From NCBI RefSeq assembly GCF_030867095.1, contig NC_081824.1, positions 252,031,956 through 252,095,955 on the forward strand: a stretch of DNA of 64,000 nt, written 5' to 3'. This document shows, piece after piece, positions 1 to 57,511 of this stretch. This DNA is from Alligator mississippiensis. Lineage: Eukaryota > Chordata > Crocodylia > Alligatoridae. A program made the translations under genes and the position numbers. The notes under the pieces were generated by a model. It searched no databases, was not told where the DNA came from, and was given only the letters and a program-made list of their open reading frames with translations. Position 1 is the stretch's first letter, and every line of letters begins with the position of its first letter.

Positions 1-2200
1 ATACTGAATATTGGGGTCCTGAAGTGGTGGGGGAATGGGTACTTCTGGAAACAGTATCTCCCCCTCTCTCCCTCCCCCCGGACGTTATGTATCACCATGG
101 TATGCAGGAAGGGTGACACGTTGGGAGTTGGCCAGCACAGTGTCTAGGAGTGGTGTTGAAAGATCGATCAGAGTTTATCTTGGCCTGGAAAGGCGCGGGG
201 CTCAGGTTACAGCCCTTTCCGACCCTGACAGATAATGCAGGGCAGGCCTCTTCCCTCATCATGCACACATCTACACCCCACTCTTCATGGGGGGAGGGGG
301 GGCACACAACATGCTGGTGCTCAGGATCTGCATAATATGTTTCCAGGAGAGTGTGGGAATGGGCTAGGGGCAGCTTTAAAAGCTGGGGAAGGGGCAGTGG
401 TTGTAGACAAAGTGGAGCCCTGTCAGCAGGCTGACATGGTTTTTGCAAAGTAAATTGCTAAGCACTCCAAATAACGGGCCTTACCTTTATTACAGCTTGC
501 TTGTTTTGTCACCATTTGGGAGGATGTTTTGGGAATGAGATAACTAGCTTTAGGATGGAACAAGCTCTGCCATACTGTCAGTAATTTGGCTTTGGAGGGG
601 ATTTTAAACAAGCAGCCTTGCACTGCTTTGTTGCACTTCTTTAGTCTGCACAGTTCCATGGCAATTTAGGTCAGAAACTTTGCAACCTTGGATTCAAAGT
701 TGAAAACAAACTCTGGGAGCAGGGGGCAATGTGAGGGGTAGGTTCATTTTCAGGCCTCTATCGGAACATAATTTGGTATTACCATACTTATATATACTCT
801 AGTGTTTAAGGAGCTCTTGTTATGTCCCAGGACCCTGTTGTGCACAAGATAGCAGGTGGATGCAGAGAGATGAGGGACTCGAGAGAACAGTGAGCCACAG
901 CTGGACAGACAGCAGTCTCAGCATGGCAGGGTATTGATTTGGGGATAATTCCCTTCTTCACTTACAATATGTATTTTCTAGGTACCGGCTCCATTTATTT
1001 ATTTATTATAGTTATAGGCCGTGCTCCCCTGCTGTATAAAATTGACCAGGGTTTTGGAGCAACTGCAAAAGATCCCCCCTTATAGGATTTCTCCCTGGCT
1101 TTCTACAGAGCCCAGCCTGTGCTAGGGCAAGGCTGGTGAGAGGTCAGTTCAGGCAGGAACAGTGAAGCCTAGGTAGCCATGCCCTTCTTTGTGGCATCCT
1201 CTGGAGCCCAGTTTAGATGTACCAGTGAGTGGAATTGATTGACTTGAAGGGTGTTTTGCAGCCAAGGGAGAATGGAGTAAGGGCCCGTCTACCTCCTTTA
1301 GGTACCAGGTGCCCTGGGGTGGAAGGAGGCTTTTTTTAACCTGGGCTTTGTCCTAGGCGGGGAGGGAGGGATGGGCTTTTGCAGGCAGGCTCCTTGTTCC
1401 TCAGGGGAGAGCAGAAATGAGGGAAGCACTTATCCGAGAAGCACACTCTCCAGACAGGTGGCTTGGTAAGCCACAGTGCAGTTACTCAGGCAGGGACACA
1501 GTCTGGGGATGAGCTGAAGGAGGAAGGGCTGTTTATAGCCCTGTCCTTAGATGGACTTTGACACCACATCATGAGGAGGGGGCAGGACTGAAATGGGGAT
1601 AGAGAGAGCTAATGGAGAGAAGGAAAGGGGAGAGGAGGAAAGGAACGGTCATATTTCCAGCTCAGTGACTGCCAAGACCTCATTGACAGCAGGGTGAGAG
1701 GGACAGGAGTCAACCCAGAGAGAAATTACAAGAAGGTGTGTTGGGAGCTAGGAAGGTGACTGCTTCTGTCCTAGGAGCTGTGTATAACCTGATTCCAGAC
1801 ACCAACCTGCAGTGAAGTGCTATAGCCTTTTTTTTCACGGTTTGCTCTCCCCTTGCCAGGCTCCTACCAAAAGCCTCAGGAGGACTAGCAAGGCAGAACT
1901 ATCCTGGGCCTCCCCTACTTGGTAGTTTTTTTAACTGTGCCTGGACCAAGTAGGGGTCAAAACATTCACACCAGGTGGTGGTGGGGATACTATTTAGCAT
2001 GTATCTAGATTAAATGAGCTTTGGCCCAAGAGACCTTGTGTTCCCTCTAAGCGTCTTATTTAGGTAGTCTATAAAGGTGTATGTCTACACTGCCTTCTGG
2101 CCCACTTCAGACTAACATGGCTAACTACCTTTCCATATATCTAAATGGATCTAACATGGCAGTGGGTAGGTAGGCCCAGTGTCTGCCTAGGCAGTGATTA
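1..2200. other. intergenic, no gene recognised
   Basis: I find no open frame with recognisable homology, no splice-linked exons and no clear repeat boundary. In mammals VANGL1 lies downstream of CASQ2, so this could include a neighbour's 3' UTR, but nothing in the sequence shows it. Confidence 0.5.
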
Positions 2201-2204
2201 CAAG

Positions 2205-2524
2205 GGGTGTCTATACACATGCTTTGGGGTGGAAGGGGAGCTGCTTTAATTAGAGAGGCTCTAAGAGCCTCTCTAATTAAAGCACCTGCAGCATCATTCA
2301 GCATCCTGCCCTTCAAAATGGTGCTGGGGGCACTTGAACTAAAGTTAGTTTGATGAGTACCCCCAACGCCATTTTGAAGTGTGGGGACACTGAATAGACA
2401 TGACACAGAGGCTGCTGGAGTGCATTAACTAACACGCTCCAGCAGACTTGATTGATTGAGTCTGCTCTGATGAGTGCTAACTAGCACATGTTGGAGCAGA
2501 TGTCTGTCACGTGTATAGGTGTCC
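2205..2524. mobile_element. TTA-type foldback MITE, copy A
   Basis: The left end GGGTGTCTATACACATG and the inverted right end GGACACCTATACACGTG form terminal inverted repeats, flanked by CAAG on both sides. The interior holds a perfect 21-bp-armed palindrome at 2242-2284 and the paired CTTCAAAATGG / CCATTTTGAAG. Related copies at 26871 and 37584 have TTA flanks, which suggests a PIF/Harbinger-like source. Confidence 0.75.
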
Positions 2525-2655
2525 AAGGGTGTCAAATCCCGATGCAATGTGCTGTGTCCAAAGCAAGCAGGCAGCTTTCCCTCAGAAGGCCTGGTGTGCG
2601 TGTGACCTTGTGGCTGACCAGCTTCCATTCTCCTAACCCAGGCCTCTATGTAGGG

Positions 2656-2946
2656 CACTGATTCTCAGCCAGGGTGTCATAACTCCCCAGGGTGCCTTGA
2701 GATTCTTTCAAGGGTGCCATGCAATGTTAGTACTATTAAGTGTGCAGACATGAGTCACAAAATAAACCCAGAGATTTCATAAAGGAATCTATAGTATTAA
2801 AAGCATTCTGCCCTGTGGTGGGCTTTCTGAGTTCTGTGCAACAGAAGAATTACTCAGTTATGTTTCTGTAGTCAAAATTCGAGTAAAAACGAAGAGCTGG
2901 CATTTTCTGAGTGGTGTCTAGAGTCTAAAAAGGTTGAGAAGCAATG
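2656..2946. mobile_element. 291-bp hAT MITE (CAxTGxTTCTCARCC ends)
   Basis: Inverted ends are CACTGATTCTCAGCC and CATTGCTTCTCAACC. Flanks ATGTAGGG (2648-2655) and GTGTAGGG (2947-2954) are a 7/8 duplication. The body aligns with 15430-15756, for example ATAAACCCAGAGATTTC. Confidence 0.85.
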
Positions 2947-2954
2947 GTGTAGGG

Positions 2955-3330
2955 CAGGGGCAGGCAATTATTTTGACTGGAGGGCAGCTTAATGAGTTTT
3001 GGTGAGCTGTGGAGGGCAATAAAAGTAGCCCCACTCCTTGACAAGTGTCCCACCCCCTGGTTGCCATCTTGGGACCAGAAGTCCTGCTCCCTAACCTCTG
3101 ACCTTTGCCACTGGAAGTCCCTCCCTTTGCTCCTGGAAGTAGTCCTTTTGGGCAGGGGGTTTGCCATCTTGGAACCAGAAAAAAAACCCAAATTATATAC
3201 TGAAAATCAAACATCCACAATAATATATTAATTTTATTTTTTAAATGTTTTGTCCTGATTTGTGTGCATCTGCGCAGTGTATATAGAGGTGATTGCATAA
3301 TAGTTCAAAATGAAGTCTTGATTTTTTATA
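2955..3330. mobile_element. partial hAT-like remnant leading into a G/T minisatellite
   Basis: The left end CAGGGGCAGGCAATTATTTT, eight bases after the previous element, resembles CAGGGGTGGGCAATTNTTTT hAT ends. No matching right end was found before or after the G/T-rich tract, so the element is truncated or longer than I can trace. Confidence 0.4.
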
Positions 3331-3722
3331 TTGAGGGGTGTGGGTGGGTGGGTGAGCATGGGTTTGTGGGGGTCTGTGGGTGTGTGTGTGGATATGTGTG
3401 CATGTGGGGTGTGGGGGTGTGTGTGGATGTGGTTGGGTGGGCATGGGGGGTGTGTGTGTGTGTGTGGGTATGGGGTTTGTGGGACCTGTGGGGTGTGTGG
3501 AGGGGGAGGGTGCCTGGGAGTGTATGTGGGTATGTGTGTGTGGTGGGGTGTGTGTGCATAGCAGTGAGCGGGGCTCCCTCCAGAGGCACATGGGTGTGTG
3601 TATGGGGTTTGTGGGGGAGGGTGTGGGTAGGTGTGGTGTTTGTGGGATATTTGTGTGCGGGATGGTACAGTTGTGAGTTTTGCGGGAGAGGGTTTGTGGG
3701 TATGGTGGGGTATACATGGGAG
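3331..3722. repeat. G/T-rich minisatellite
   Basis: About 390 bp of GTGTGGGTGG, GGGTGTGTGTG and GGTTTGTGGGG variants with almost no C or A on the plus strand. The interruption at 3560-3595 is normal-composition sequence. Strand asymmetry leaves long open frames on both strands, which are not genes. Confidence 0.9.
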
Positions 3723-6700
3723 TACCCTGTGCGCATCCCCCTGAGCTGGTCAGCACCCACCCCTGCCCTGCAACAGCCCATGCACCTGTGGTGCCTTCCC
3801 GCCACTGCCAGGGGTGCATAGATTCAGCCCTACCCTGCCCTCTGTGCCCACTCCACCCTGTCTGGCCATGGTGTGTCCTGCCACCTCTAGGCATGCGACA
3901 GGGCTGGGGCGGCTCTGCAGCGGGATTGCTTTTGTAGGCAGCTCAGGTGTTGGTGGCTCCTTCCAGCTGCCACTGGTCCAAGCCCTGTGGTACCAGTGAG
4001 GACCCATGTATGCAGCCCCAACCATGCCTACTCCAGACTCGCCTGTCTGGGCTGAGCAGCAGTAGCAGTAGCGGCTCCAGGCACAAACTGTTGCTCAGCA
4101 CAGGGGGAAAATGTGCCTCCCTCCGCCCACCACCGGGCAGTTTTTGCTGCAGCCACCTGGAGCCTGTGCCATGCCAGGCTGCCCTGCATCTACACTGCCA
4201 TCACCACCACCTCTGGGCTGCCCAGCACAGCAGAGGTGACAGTGCAGGGCAGCCCAGTGCAGCGCAGGCTCCGGGCACCTGCACCAAGAACTCAGAGGAA
4301 AACATTTTAAAATCTTATCTGGGTTCTTTATTACCACATATTGATTTAAAAAAATACTAATTTAAATGAAGGATAAATCTATCTTACCAAGTAAAAACTC
4401 TTAGAGAGATAATGCCAGGCGGTGAATTTGGCTCTTTTTGTCCTCAGCACGTACCACACAGGCAGCAAGAGTAAAAGGGTAAATTCACTCACATTGCTAC
4501 CACTGTTGTGGCTCAGTGCTATGGCAGAAAAAAACTAGAGAGTTATCCAGCAATTTTCTCCCCACAGCCTATTCAGTCTCTTTGTTGTGACCGACAACAA
4601 AAAGACTCTTTAGTGCTAACTGGTGGTTCTTGGGCTATGAGTCCTTGTTGTTGGGGAAAGAGGATGAGACCACAAATCCTATTTCACAGAAGCCCATGCA
4701 GCCTGGGGCTTAATGGACCAAAAGTAAAGGTTCATCTCCCATCCATGAGCAATGGCAATCCTTTCTAGCTGTTTATCAGAAAAGCTGAATGGTAGCTGTT
4801 TAATGCATGATAGGTCAATACCAAGGAAGCAATTATAGGAGCAAGAGACTAAAAGCCATCAGCTACAGCGCACAGCACCTCAAATAACCTCCTGTCAGTG
4901 GTACAGGTAGCATAGCATAGCATAGCATAGCTTGGCAGAGCCAATGGCAGAGACCATCCCCTATTCCACCAATCACACTATTGCATGTGCACCAGTGTTT
5001 CATCAGTCACTGCAGGGGGTACACCAATTGCTCACTGATCCCAGCATGGCACACCATAGCCTCCCACCAGTCACAATACAGATTGTCTAAGTGTCCCACC
5101 AATCACAGCACAAAGCACACCAATCTCCCACCAATCCCAGCTCAGACCATGCTAAAAGCTGGTGGGGCGCAACATGGAACACACCAATATTTTAATCAGC
5201 CTTTTCTTCCCAAAGAAGAATAAGATATTGTCCTACGCTGTAAAATGGCACTGACTGAACCAGAATTGGAAAATCACTGAAAAGAGACTGCAAGCTACTG
5301 AATATTTGGGGGGATTCTAAATGTTTCTGGCTTTCAATCCTGACTAGAGTTTCTTCCTTCATTTAAAATTGCATTCCTTTTTAAAAGAAGAGTGAGATGA
5401 GCTTCAGCTTTTTAATTAAAGTTTAAAAGATCTGATCCATGGGTGAAGAGAACTGGAGAAGCCACATTAGAGAAATTGGGAGCGGGGAGGAAAGGATAGT
5501 ACAAAAAAACCCCATTAATTGCATGGACAATGGGGAGTACACTTGCAGAATTAGCCTTTTATTTTATAATATAAAGCAAAAGCTTTATGTTCCAATTTAC
5601 AAAGCACTGAAACCCATCTGACCAGTCACCATTGCTGACCTCTGCAAGAACAGGATGAAAACTGAAGTGCCCTTTTTTCCAGAAGAAGGGAAAAATGCCT
5701 TTGTTGCTATAAAATGCCTTTGTATTAGTGTAAGAGTACCTTGGAACTTCCCTTGCCATACACTGCCAGTTGCAAATCACCTTTATGTAGACCAATCCTT
5801 AGAGTAGAAAAGGGTTGGAAGAGAGGAAGCTAGCGGGCATTTTGGCATTGCCTGTTACAGTGGCAATGGCTTCAGCCCGGTTCAAATAACGAACTCCTTT
5901 ATTCTTCCTGTTTACCAAAATTAATTTCACTTCAAAATTGCCCATTTGTGTCTGTGCTTAATAATATCTTCATTCAGGAGCCTTCCCTCTCTGGGATTCT
6001 AAAATGCTTCCATGGGCCAATTCAGACCATTGTAAGGAATTGTAGCCTGTATCCCTCAACAGCTCATGAGAGCGCTTCATAACTGCAGAAAGATGCAAGC
6101 AGTTTCTATGTGACTAAAATATGTTTTATAACCAGGCTAATCCTTGGGAGCTGCAGTTAATACAATGACCTGTGAGTACAAAAATGCTTATGATCCTTGT
6201 AAACTATAAGGCAAACAGATCAACTGTGAAGTGTGGATTCCCACTTATCTTACTCATGAGAATTGTTAAAGGCAAATATATAGTCTTCTACATGAGCAAC
6301 ATAAGAAGGATTTGTCCCTTAATAGCAAATGAAGAGGAAAAGCTGAAAAATGTTGGCATTGCTGTTTCCTATACTTAGAATGCAGAAAGCTGGCTTCAGA
6401 TGCAAAAACAGTTTTTGGGTGTTTTTTTTTAAATATTGGGTGCCTCAAAGAGATGAAGAAATTACAGTGAGGTAAAAGTGGGGTACTACATATCTACTCT
6501 GTGGTAACTTTCATGTGTCTGCTCCTACCCTGCAGTAGCTGGGAGCTAAACTGTGGTAACTCAGCCCTCTTTCATTCAAGGCTAAGCTTGCCTGCTTTAG
6601 CTTTTGCTTACCATGGGAGAGAAGCAGATGCACAAAACAGCTACAGCACAGCAGCTGACATGCAGTGAGTCCTCCTTTTAACTTGCTACAATTTGTTTGT

Positions 6701-7264
6701 CTGTCCATATCCTCAGGTCCTCATTTCTTGTGCTTGAGGACCTCAGGCAGAACTCTGCAGAACCTGAACAAGAAGATTGCTGGTAGTTGCAGACAGAGCT
6801 GCAGTATCCCTCCCTTCAGCTAACAGAGAAGGACTAAAATGTAACCTCTCCACCCCAATACAGCAAGCAATGAGAGGCACAACTCATGTTACAGCCTCAC
6901 ATGACATTTCCCGTAGGATCTACAAAGGTTTTCCCAAGCCTTTCAGCCTTGAAAGCGAAGTGAAATTTGAAATCCCGACATTCCAGATGTAACTACATAG
7001 AAAATCCTTCCCCTCCTTCTCTCCTGAACAGATACATTTTAAACCTTTGGATCAGTCTTTATACAACATGAAGAAGCAGGAAAGGGTAAATATACACACA
7101 CACATTGGCAAATTCACAATATGTAACTTTTTGCTTCGTAGTTCACCTACACAGAGGGCAATTTAGTGGAGTAACCCATAGGCTAATTTACATTAATACA
7201 GTGGCCACTGATTTCTGATTTTCAGCCCACTTACATTAATTCTACCTTATCAATTTCACAGATT
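3723..7264. other. intergenic, mostly unrecognised
   Basis: 3723-4310 is GC-rich with CAG/CTG-type repeats, 4311-7264 is A/T-richer. There are only short frames without homology that I recognise. A possible distal AATAAA on the minus strand is at 5903-5898. Confidence 0.45.
4909..4931. repeat. (GCATA)n microsatellite
   Basis: Just over four tandem GCATA units. Confidence 0.9.
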
Positions 7265-8746
7265 TTTAATCATTACCCTGGATTCCTTCTTGCATAAGTA
7301 AGATCGGAACCACAGGCTGTTTCTCTGATAAGGTTAGAAGTAAACCCAAACTAAGCTAACAAACAGAACAATCTGAAGATAAAAGGGCAAAAGTATCCCT
7401 AGACTGCCCATGAGTTGTGCTTTTACAGAACCCAATAAGACTAGGACAATGGGAATCTGTGGGCATGGGGAACTGGGAGACCTAAAGATGTCAAATGGGC
7501 CAGCATGTGGGTTTCACATGGATAGCAGCACTGGACCTTGGTCACATGGACCTTCTCATTGTGAGTGACCCCTGGACTGAAAACTAGTGCTCTTCTGGCC
7601 CATAGAGTTGGCAGCAAAAAGAAGATAAACCCATAGCACCAAAAATACATGAATGCATCTAAGTGGAATATCATTTTGAAAATCGGTCATGATTAATTCA
7701 AGGCCAAACAACCTGAATCCTTTCACTGCAGGGTGCCATATCAAGATTATCCAGCTAGCCAGTATATCTGGTACAGCTGGAATGACCTTTCTGCCCAAAA
7801 CGTACTGTTCATGGAAAAAGATGTCACTCAGGGACCTCTTGAGTTGTAGTCATGCAGAATGGGATGGATTCCCTAGGGATGTTTCTCTTGGTTTGTAACT
7901 GGATGGGTTTGTGCTCTCAGATCGTATTTCCAATATGTCTCAGTGCAACAACCATAACACAGTCAAAGTTCATTTGAAAAATGAGATAGACTTGACCCAC
8001 AGAATTCAGATCCAGGTGCAAATCTCCCACATGGAGCTCTTATATGGTGTTCTTGTTCCATCTATGACACAGCTGGGTCAGAGTAGTAGAGTTTAGATTT
8101 GGATCATGACTACTTCAAAGCTTTGGGGTTGAAAGACACCAGCGTTTCAGATCAGACACACTGAATCTGAGCCTCAGAGTGTGGATTCAGACCTAGACCT
8201 GAACTCATGCAGTTCAGGAGCCTGAAGATCTGGTGTTCTACTTTTTTCTCAACCTCACCTTAGCTTAGAGCTTGCAATGATCCACTCTCAAATCTGGGCA
8301 AGCTTCATGTGTTTGGGTGGGAGTGTTTTCCATAGGTCTGAACCAGGGGACTTTTCCTTTATGATGTGGATAGTTGAAAAGTTATACTTATCAGGATAAA
8401 ATAAACAAAAAACAACTGGTTGTTGATGGCACTGTCCATGAAGTAGCACTAGACTCCTGCAGTGGAATTTTCAGGATTCTGTGACCTTAACCATGCTGCT
8501 TGGTGGGGCAGTGGTGGACGTTCCCCTGTGGTTATTCGGCACTGCTGAAAATCAGGCCAATAAGCGTTTCGGCAAGGAGGTTGAGAGCAGGGTCAGGGAA
8601 GAAAGGAAGAGCAAACCGATGTCCAATGATATTTGGAAAGAGTCTTTAGATGTCCTAGTTGGTGGGACAGCTACTCGTGGGGGACAGCCACCTGCCCCAA
8701 GTGAGAATGGGTCAGCATCCTGAACTCAGATCATACAGAGTCAAAT
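7265..8746 (-). other. CASQ2: probable CASQ2 3' untranslated region
   Basis: No further exon is needed after the stop codon. Reading the minus strand from 8746 downward, the first polyadenylation-type hexamer I find is ATTAAA (7270-7265). A canonical AATAAA occurs only at 5903-5898. A 1.48-kb UTR is plausible for this gene, but the true cleavage site cannot be fixed from sequence alone. Confidence 0.35.
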
Positions 8747-53925
<45,179 letters not shown>

Positions 53926-54200
53926 TGGGGCAATGGGTGTCCAACCTTTTCTTGTTTATCTGGGGAGAGAGACAATGTGTGGAGCTTATGTTTCCTCTGC
54001 CTTCCGAATGACCAGTCCAGCTCTTCAAGGCCAAGTGGGAAGCAGCAAACTTTGCAATCCTGGGCTCAAGACAAAGAGACAGACAGGAGAAGCTGTGAGG
54101 CCAAGCCCCTGGATACCTTACATAGCTCTGCCTGGCTTCTGTGTCATTAGGAACTCCATTTTTAGGAAGCAGTTGTTTCAGGCTAAAAATAAACCCTGCA
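53926..54200 (-). promoter_or_regulatory. CASQ2: CASQ2 5' UTR and proximal promoter with MEF2, E-box and CArG-like sites
   Basis: A perfect MEF2 consensus CTAAAAATAA is at 54183-54192. A CANNTG E-box CAGTTG is at 54170-54175. A CArG-like CCATTTTTAGG, with seven A/T instead of six, is at 54156-54166. All three lie within 37 bp and about 230-270 bp upstream of the ATG. MEF2 and SRF are known to drive cardiac calsequestrin transcription, so this is the likely muscle control module. I could not place the transcription start or a convincing TATA box. Confidence 0.6.
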
Positions 54201-54258
54201 ATGAATAAAAAGGACAGATATGACACCATTGAGGGACTTGCTGGCACTCTGCATCCTC

Positions 54259-54310
54259 TGAGAGAAAGAGAGAGAGGGAGTGAGTGAGCGAGAGAGAGAC
54301 AGAGAGAGAA
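54259..54310. repeat. CASQ2: (GA)n tract upstream of CASQ2
   Basis: An imperfect GA/GAGT run about 330-385 bp upstream of the ATG, just beyond the muscle-type control sites. Confidence 0.9.
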
Positions 54311-54559
54311 TGGGAGGATGTTGCTATTGAGAACACAAGCAGGCAGATTTTACCAAGGAAAGACATTCAGTTATATAGGAATCGAAGTACAATGTGTCCT
54401 AGTAGGACTTTTTAAAATAGTTACTGGGGCACTAAAGATACTTTTCCTTCTAAATACCATGGATTCATGCGTAGATATTGGAATGTTTGGATTCTGGAAA
54501 GAACTGAACAAGCTGATCAATACTGCAGCAGAATTGTGATGAAATGTCTAAGAATGAGT

Positions 54560-54785
54560 CATAAAATCATAGAATCATATAAAATGAGGATTGGAAGGGG
54601 ACCTCAGGAGGGTCCAATCCATTTAGTCCAACCCTCTGCTCAAAGCAGGACCATCCCTACTATATCATTCCAGTCAGGGCTTTGTCGAGCTGAACCTCAA
54701 AAACCTCCAAGGATGGATCTTCCACCACCTCTCTAGGTAACCCATTCCAGTGCTTCACCCCCCTCTCCATCAGGTCACTCCATCA
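54560..54785 (-). mobile_element. CR1 3' end fragment upstream of CASQ2
   Basis: It begins CATAAAATCATAGAATCATA and contains CTCTGCTCAAAGCAGGACCA, GTCAGGGCTTTGTCGAGCTG and CCACCACCTCTCTAGGTAAC, the minus-oriented CR1 3' UTR and last ORF2 codons. It lies about 0.6 kb upstream of the CASQ2 ATG and points the same way as the gene. Confidence 0.9.
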
Positions 54786-57465
54786 GGAAGTATGCCACAT
54801 CCCTCCACCCTGAGGGAGCAAGAACAGTGAAGACCTTTGGTGTCCTCACCTCCTTCTAGGATGTTAAGCAAGGGTGATCAGTTTGGTTCAGTGGGTCATG
54901 CACCCTACCCATTCAGTTTCTTCTCCTCACTGCAAGGAATTGGACTGTCAGTGGAGTTGGGTCCTTCATGCCTCAATATCCCTGTGATCTGGAAGTGTGC
55001 AGAAACTTACCTTACAGAGGAGCTAGCATTTATCAACCCCCACACTTCACTGCGAACTGACTGAAGCATTAAAATAGCAAAGGATTCAATGGTGGGTACA
55101 CATGCCTACATGTGTGTGTCAAGCAGGAGGGGAGCTTTGTGCGTAGGGTTAACACATCCCTCAGGACAATGGACAGAGGCCAGGTGTCTCTCCTGATCCT
55201 GTTCCCCCTCAGAGCAACTTCTGCCCTGTTGCTTATGGGGCATTGACTATAGTGTGACCTCCAGAGGTGGGGTGGCTAGTTCATAAAATTTGTCCCCATA
55301 GAAGGTAGTCCTGGCTGACAGCTCCTCCCTAGGATCTCTCAAGTAAGGTGTCCTAGGTGTGCCTCTTTCCTCTTCCATCTACATGAAGCTGCTGAGAGCA
55401 CAGGAGTAGGTGAGTTGCAGTGTCTCCAACACTGTCAATGACACCTCCTTTGTGTCTCCCTCTGATCCAGATGTTACTGTTGCCAACCTTACCCCATGTC
55501 TGGCAGGAAGTGGGGCCTGGAAGAAAGCCAGCTAGCTGCAGCTCAGCCCTGCCAAGATGGGGGTGAAGCTGATCTTCAGGAGGAAGCATTCTGAGGACCT
55601 GGAAAAATTCAGTTCAGCTGAGGGCATGTGCCTCATCAACACTGGAGGGACCTGCCACCTGCAGGTCATGGAGCCACAGAATATTCCACCACCCACTTGT
55701 TCCCACTACATGTACCAGAGATGCACAGAAAGGCCAAGCTGATGGCTCAGAGAAATCCAGAGCACACTGTCTCAGAAGAGACCAAGAGTGGTTCAGCTCT
55801 GCTCTGAGTCACTCAGGGCCTCTCCTGAGGTAGGTGTCTACATGGCAGCAGGCCCAGGGTTGGGAGGGTAGCCATAGAAACATGTCTGCAGTCTGCATCA
55901 GCCACCAGAACAGTGTTCTTTGCCATATGGACAAAGGCACAATGGCCGTATGACACTTCCTGGCAGATGCCAGTCTTGCCTCACCCCTCTTGATTGGGCT
56001 ATTGCAGCAGTGTGCACATGAGTCTATGTGGGAAAGTTACCTGCCCGCCTTCTGAATGAGGCAGGGCAGTGACAACACAGCATACCTGGTTTCTGCTCAG
56101 TGTACTGCCTGGTGACTGAAATTCAAGGTCCAAGTGCAAAAACCTCAAAGACTGATGCCTGTGTTATCGTAGCGCCTCCTCAGCAGGGGTGGGTTTAGGG
56201 GTGTGCAGCTGTGTGGTCACACCTCACTTCCACTGCCACTGTCTCTGGCCAAGCCCATCACCCTGTGCAGCCTCTCCCTACAGCTGAAGTCCCCAGGGCA
56301 GCAGGGGACACTGTGGGGCTGGGCAGGGAGCAAGTACAGGGAGGGGAGACCTACCTACTGCTGCATTTGTCATTGCTGACCCTCCTGCCCCACTCAACTG
56401 TGGGCTGCAGCTGTGTGGGAAGTCTGACTTGACATGGGACAGCAGCAGCTGTGGGTGGGTTTTCTCTTTCTGCACCTGCTCCCTTAGGTGTCCCTGCTGG
56501 CTGGGAACAGGTGTTGGAAGAGGAAACCCACCCTCACGCTGCCATCTCGGTCCTAGGCTGATGCAGGCATGGGGGGAGCCCCAGAGCTGCTCCTGGCCCA
56601 CTCCAGCTGGACTGCAGGAAGCAGCTATGGGAAAACTGGAGTTGGCCAGGCACAGTGGTGGAGGGGGACAGGTCTCCCCTTCCTATACCTGCTCCCTGCC
56701 CCACCCCCACTACATCCCCTGCTGGCCCAGGAGCTCCAATCATGCCTCACTCCCAACTCCTACCATGGTCAGAGGAGTGATGTGCATCACCTCCTTTACC
56801 AAATCCTAGATCTGTCCCAGCTCCTCAGCATTTCCATCACTTCCTGTCTCCCATGTAAATGACATTGGTCTGCAACTCAATGTCCTAAAGCTGGAGCCTG
56901 AGAGAGCTGGGTACAAGGTGGTCTTTGTGGCAGGCCTATACCTTTGAAATAAACTCCCTCCAGAATCTCACTGAGGTAGAAACCTGGCCTTTTTAGAAAC
57001 ACCTGCAAGACTGGTGTCCTCACTGATGAGTGTGCTGGTAGAGTGGGCTGATTAAGCACTGGAGGCTTAAGCTGCAGAAGTAGCATTATGGTTGTAGGCT
57101 CTTTAGAACCTATAACTGCACAAGATGCTGGCTGAAGCCTGGACGGTAACTCTGTGTGTTTCAGAGCATGCAGCCAAATGCCTGTGAAATGAAACACTTG
57201 GTCGAATTTGTGGGCTGGGACTTTTCAAAAGCTGTTTCCCAAATGTTGCTCTCCTTCTATCTCTGCAGATCGTAGCTCTTGAGGGACTGCTTCACTTTTT
57301 CTATTTCACAAGCTATTTTTAAGTGGTTTCTCTCCAGTCTGAATAACACTGTGAGTGGCCTAATAATAGATGAAACCCAATTTTCAATTTCCCCTCCTTT
57401 TTTACATTTTTTAACGATAATCTTAGTCCCAGCAAAAGCAACTGCTCTATTAGCCATGGAATCAG
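54786..57465. other. upstream intergenic, no gene recognised
   Basis: Several frames of 60-130 codons overlap on both strands here. None shows a family I recognise, and 56200-56800 has the overlapping-frame look of GC-rich non-coding sequence. Confidence 0.45.

Positions 57466-57496
<31 letters not shown>
57466..57496. repeat. (TATC)n microsatellite
   Basis: About seven and a half TATC units. It ends 8 bp before the target duplication of the 57512 hAT-like element. Confidence 0.95.
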
Positions 57497-57511
57497 TAGC
57501 TTTCCTAATAT

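Noticed and set aside
3241..3894. 217-codon Thr/His/Pro-rich minus-strand frame and its plus-strand partner
   Set aside because: Both come from the stop-poor G/T minisatellite.
4909..4931. Short direct repeats as a CRISPR array
   Set aside because: Simple pentanucleotide microsatellite without spacers; the genome is eukaryotic.
55557..55742. 61-codon plus-strand frame starting MGVKLIFRRKHSED
   Set aside because: It looked protein-like but I could not match it to a family or find splice-linked neighbours.
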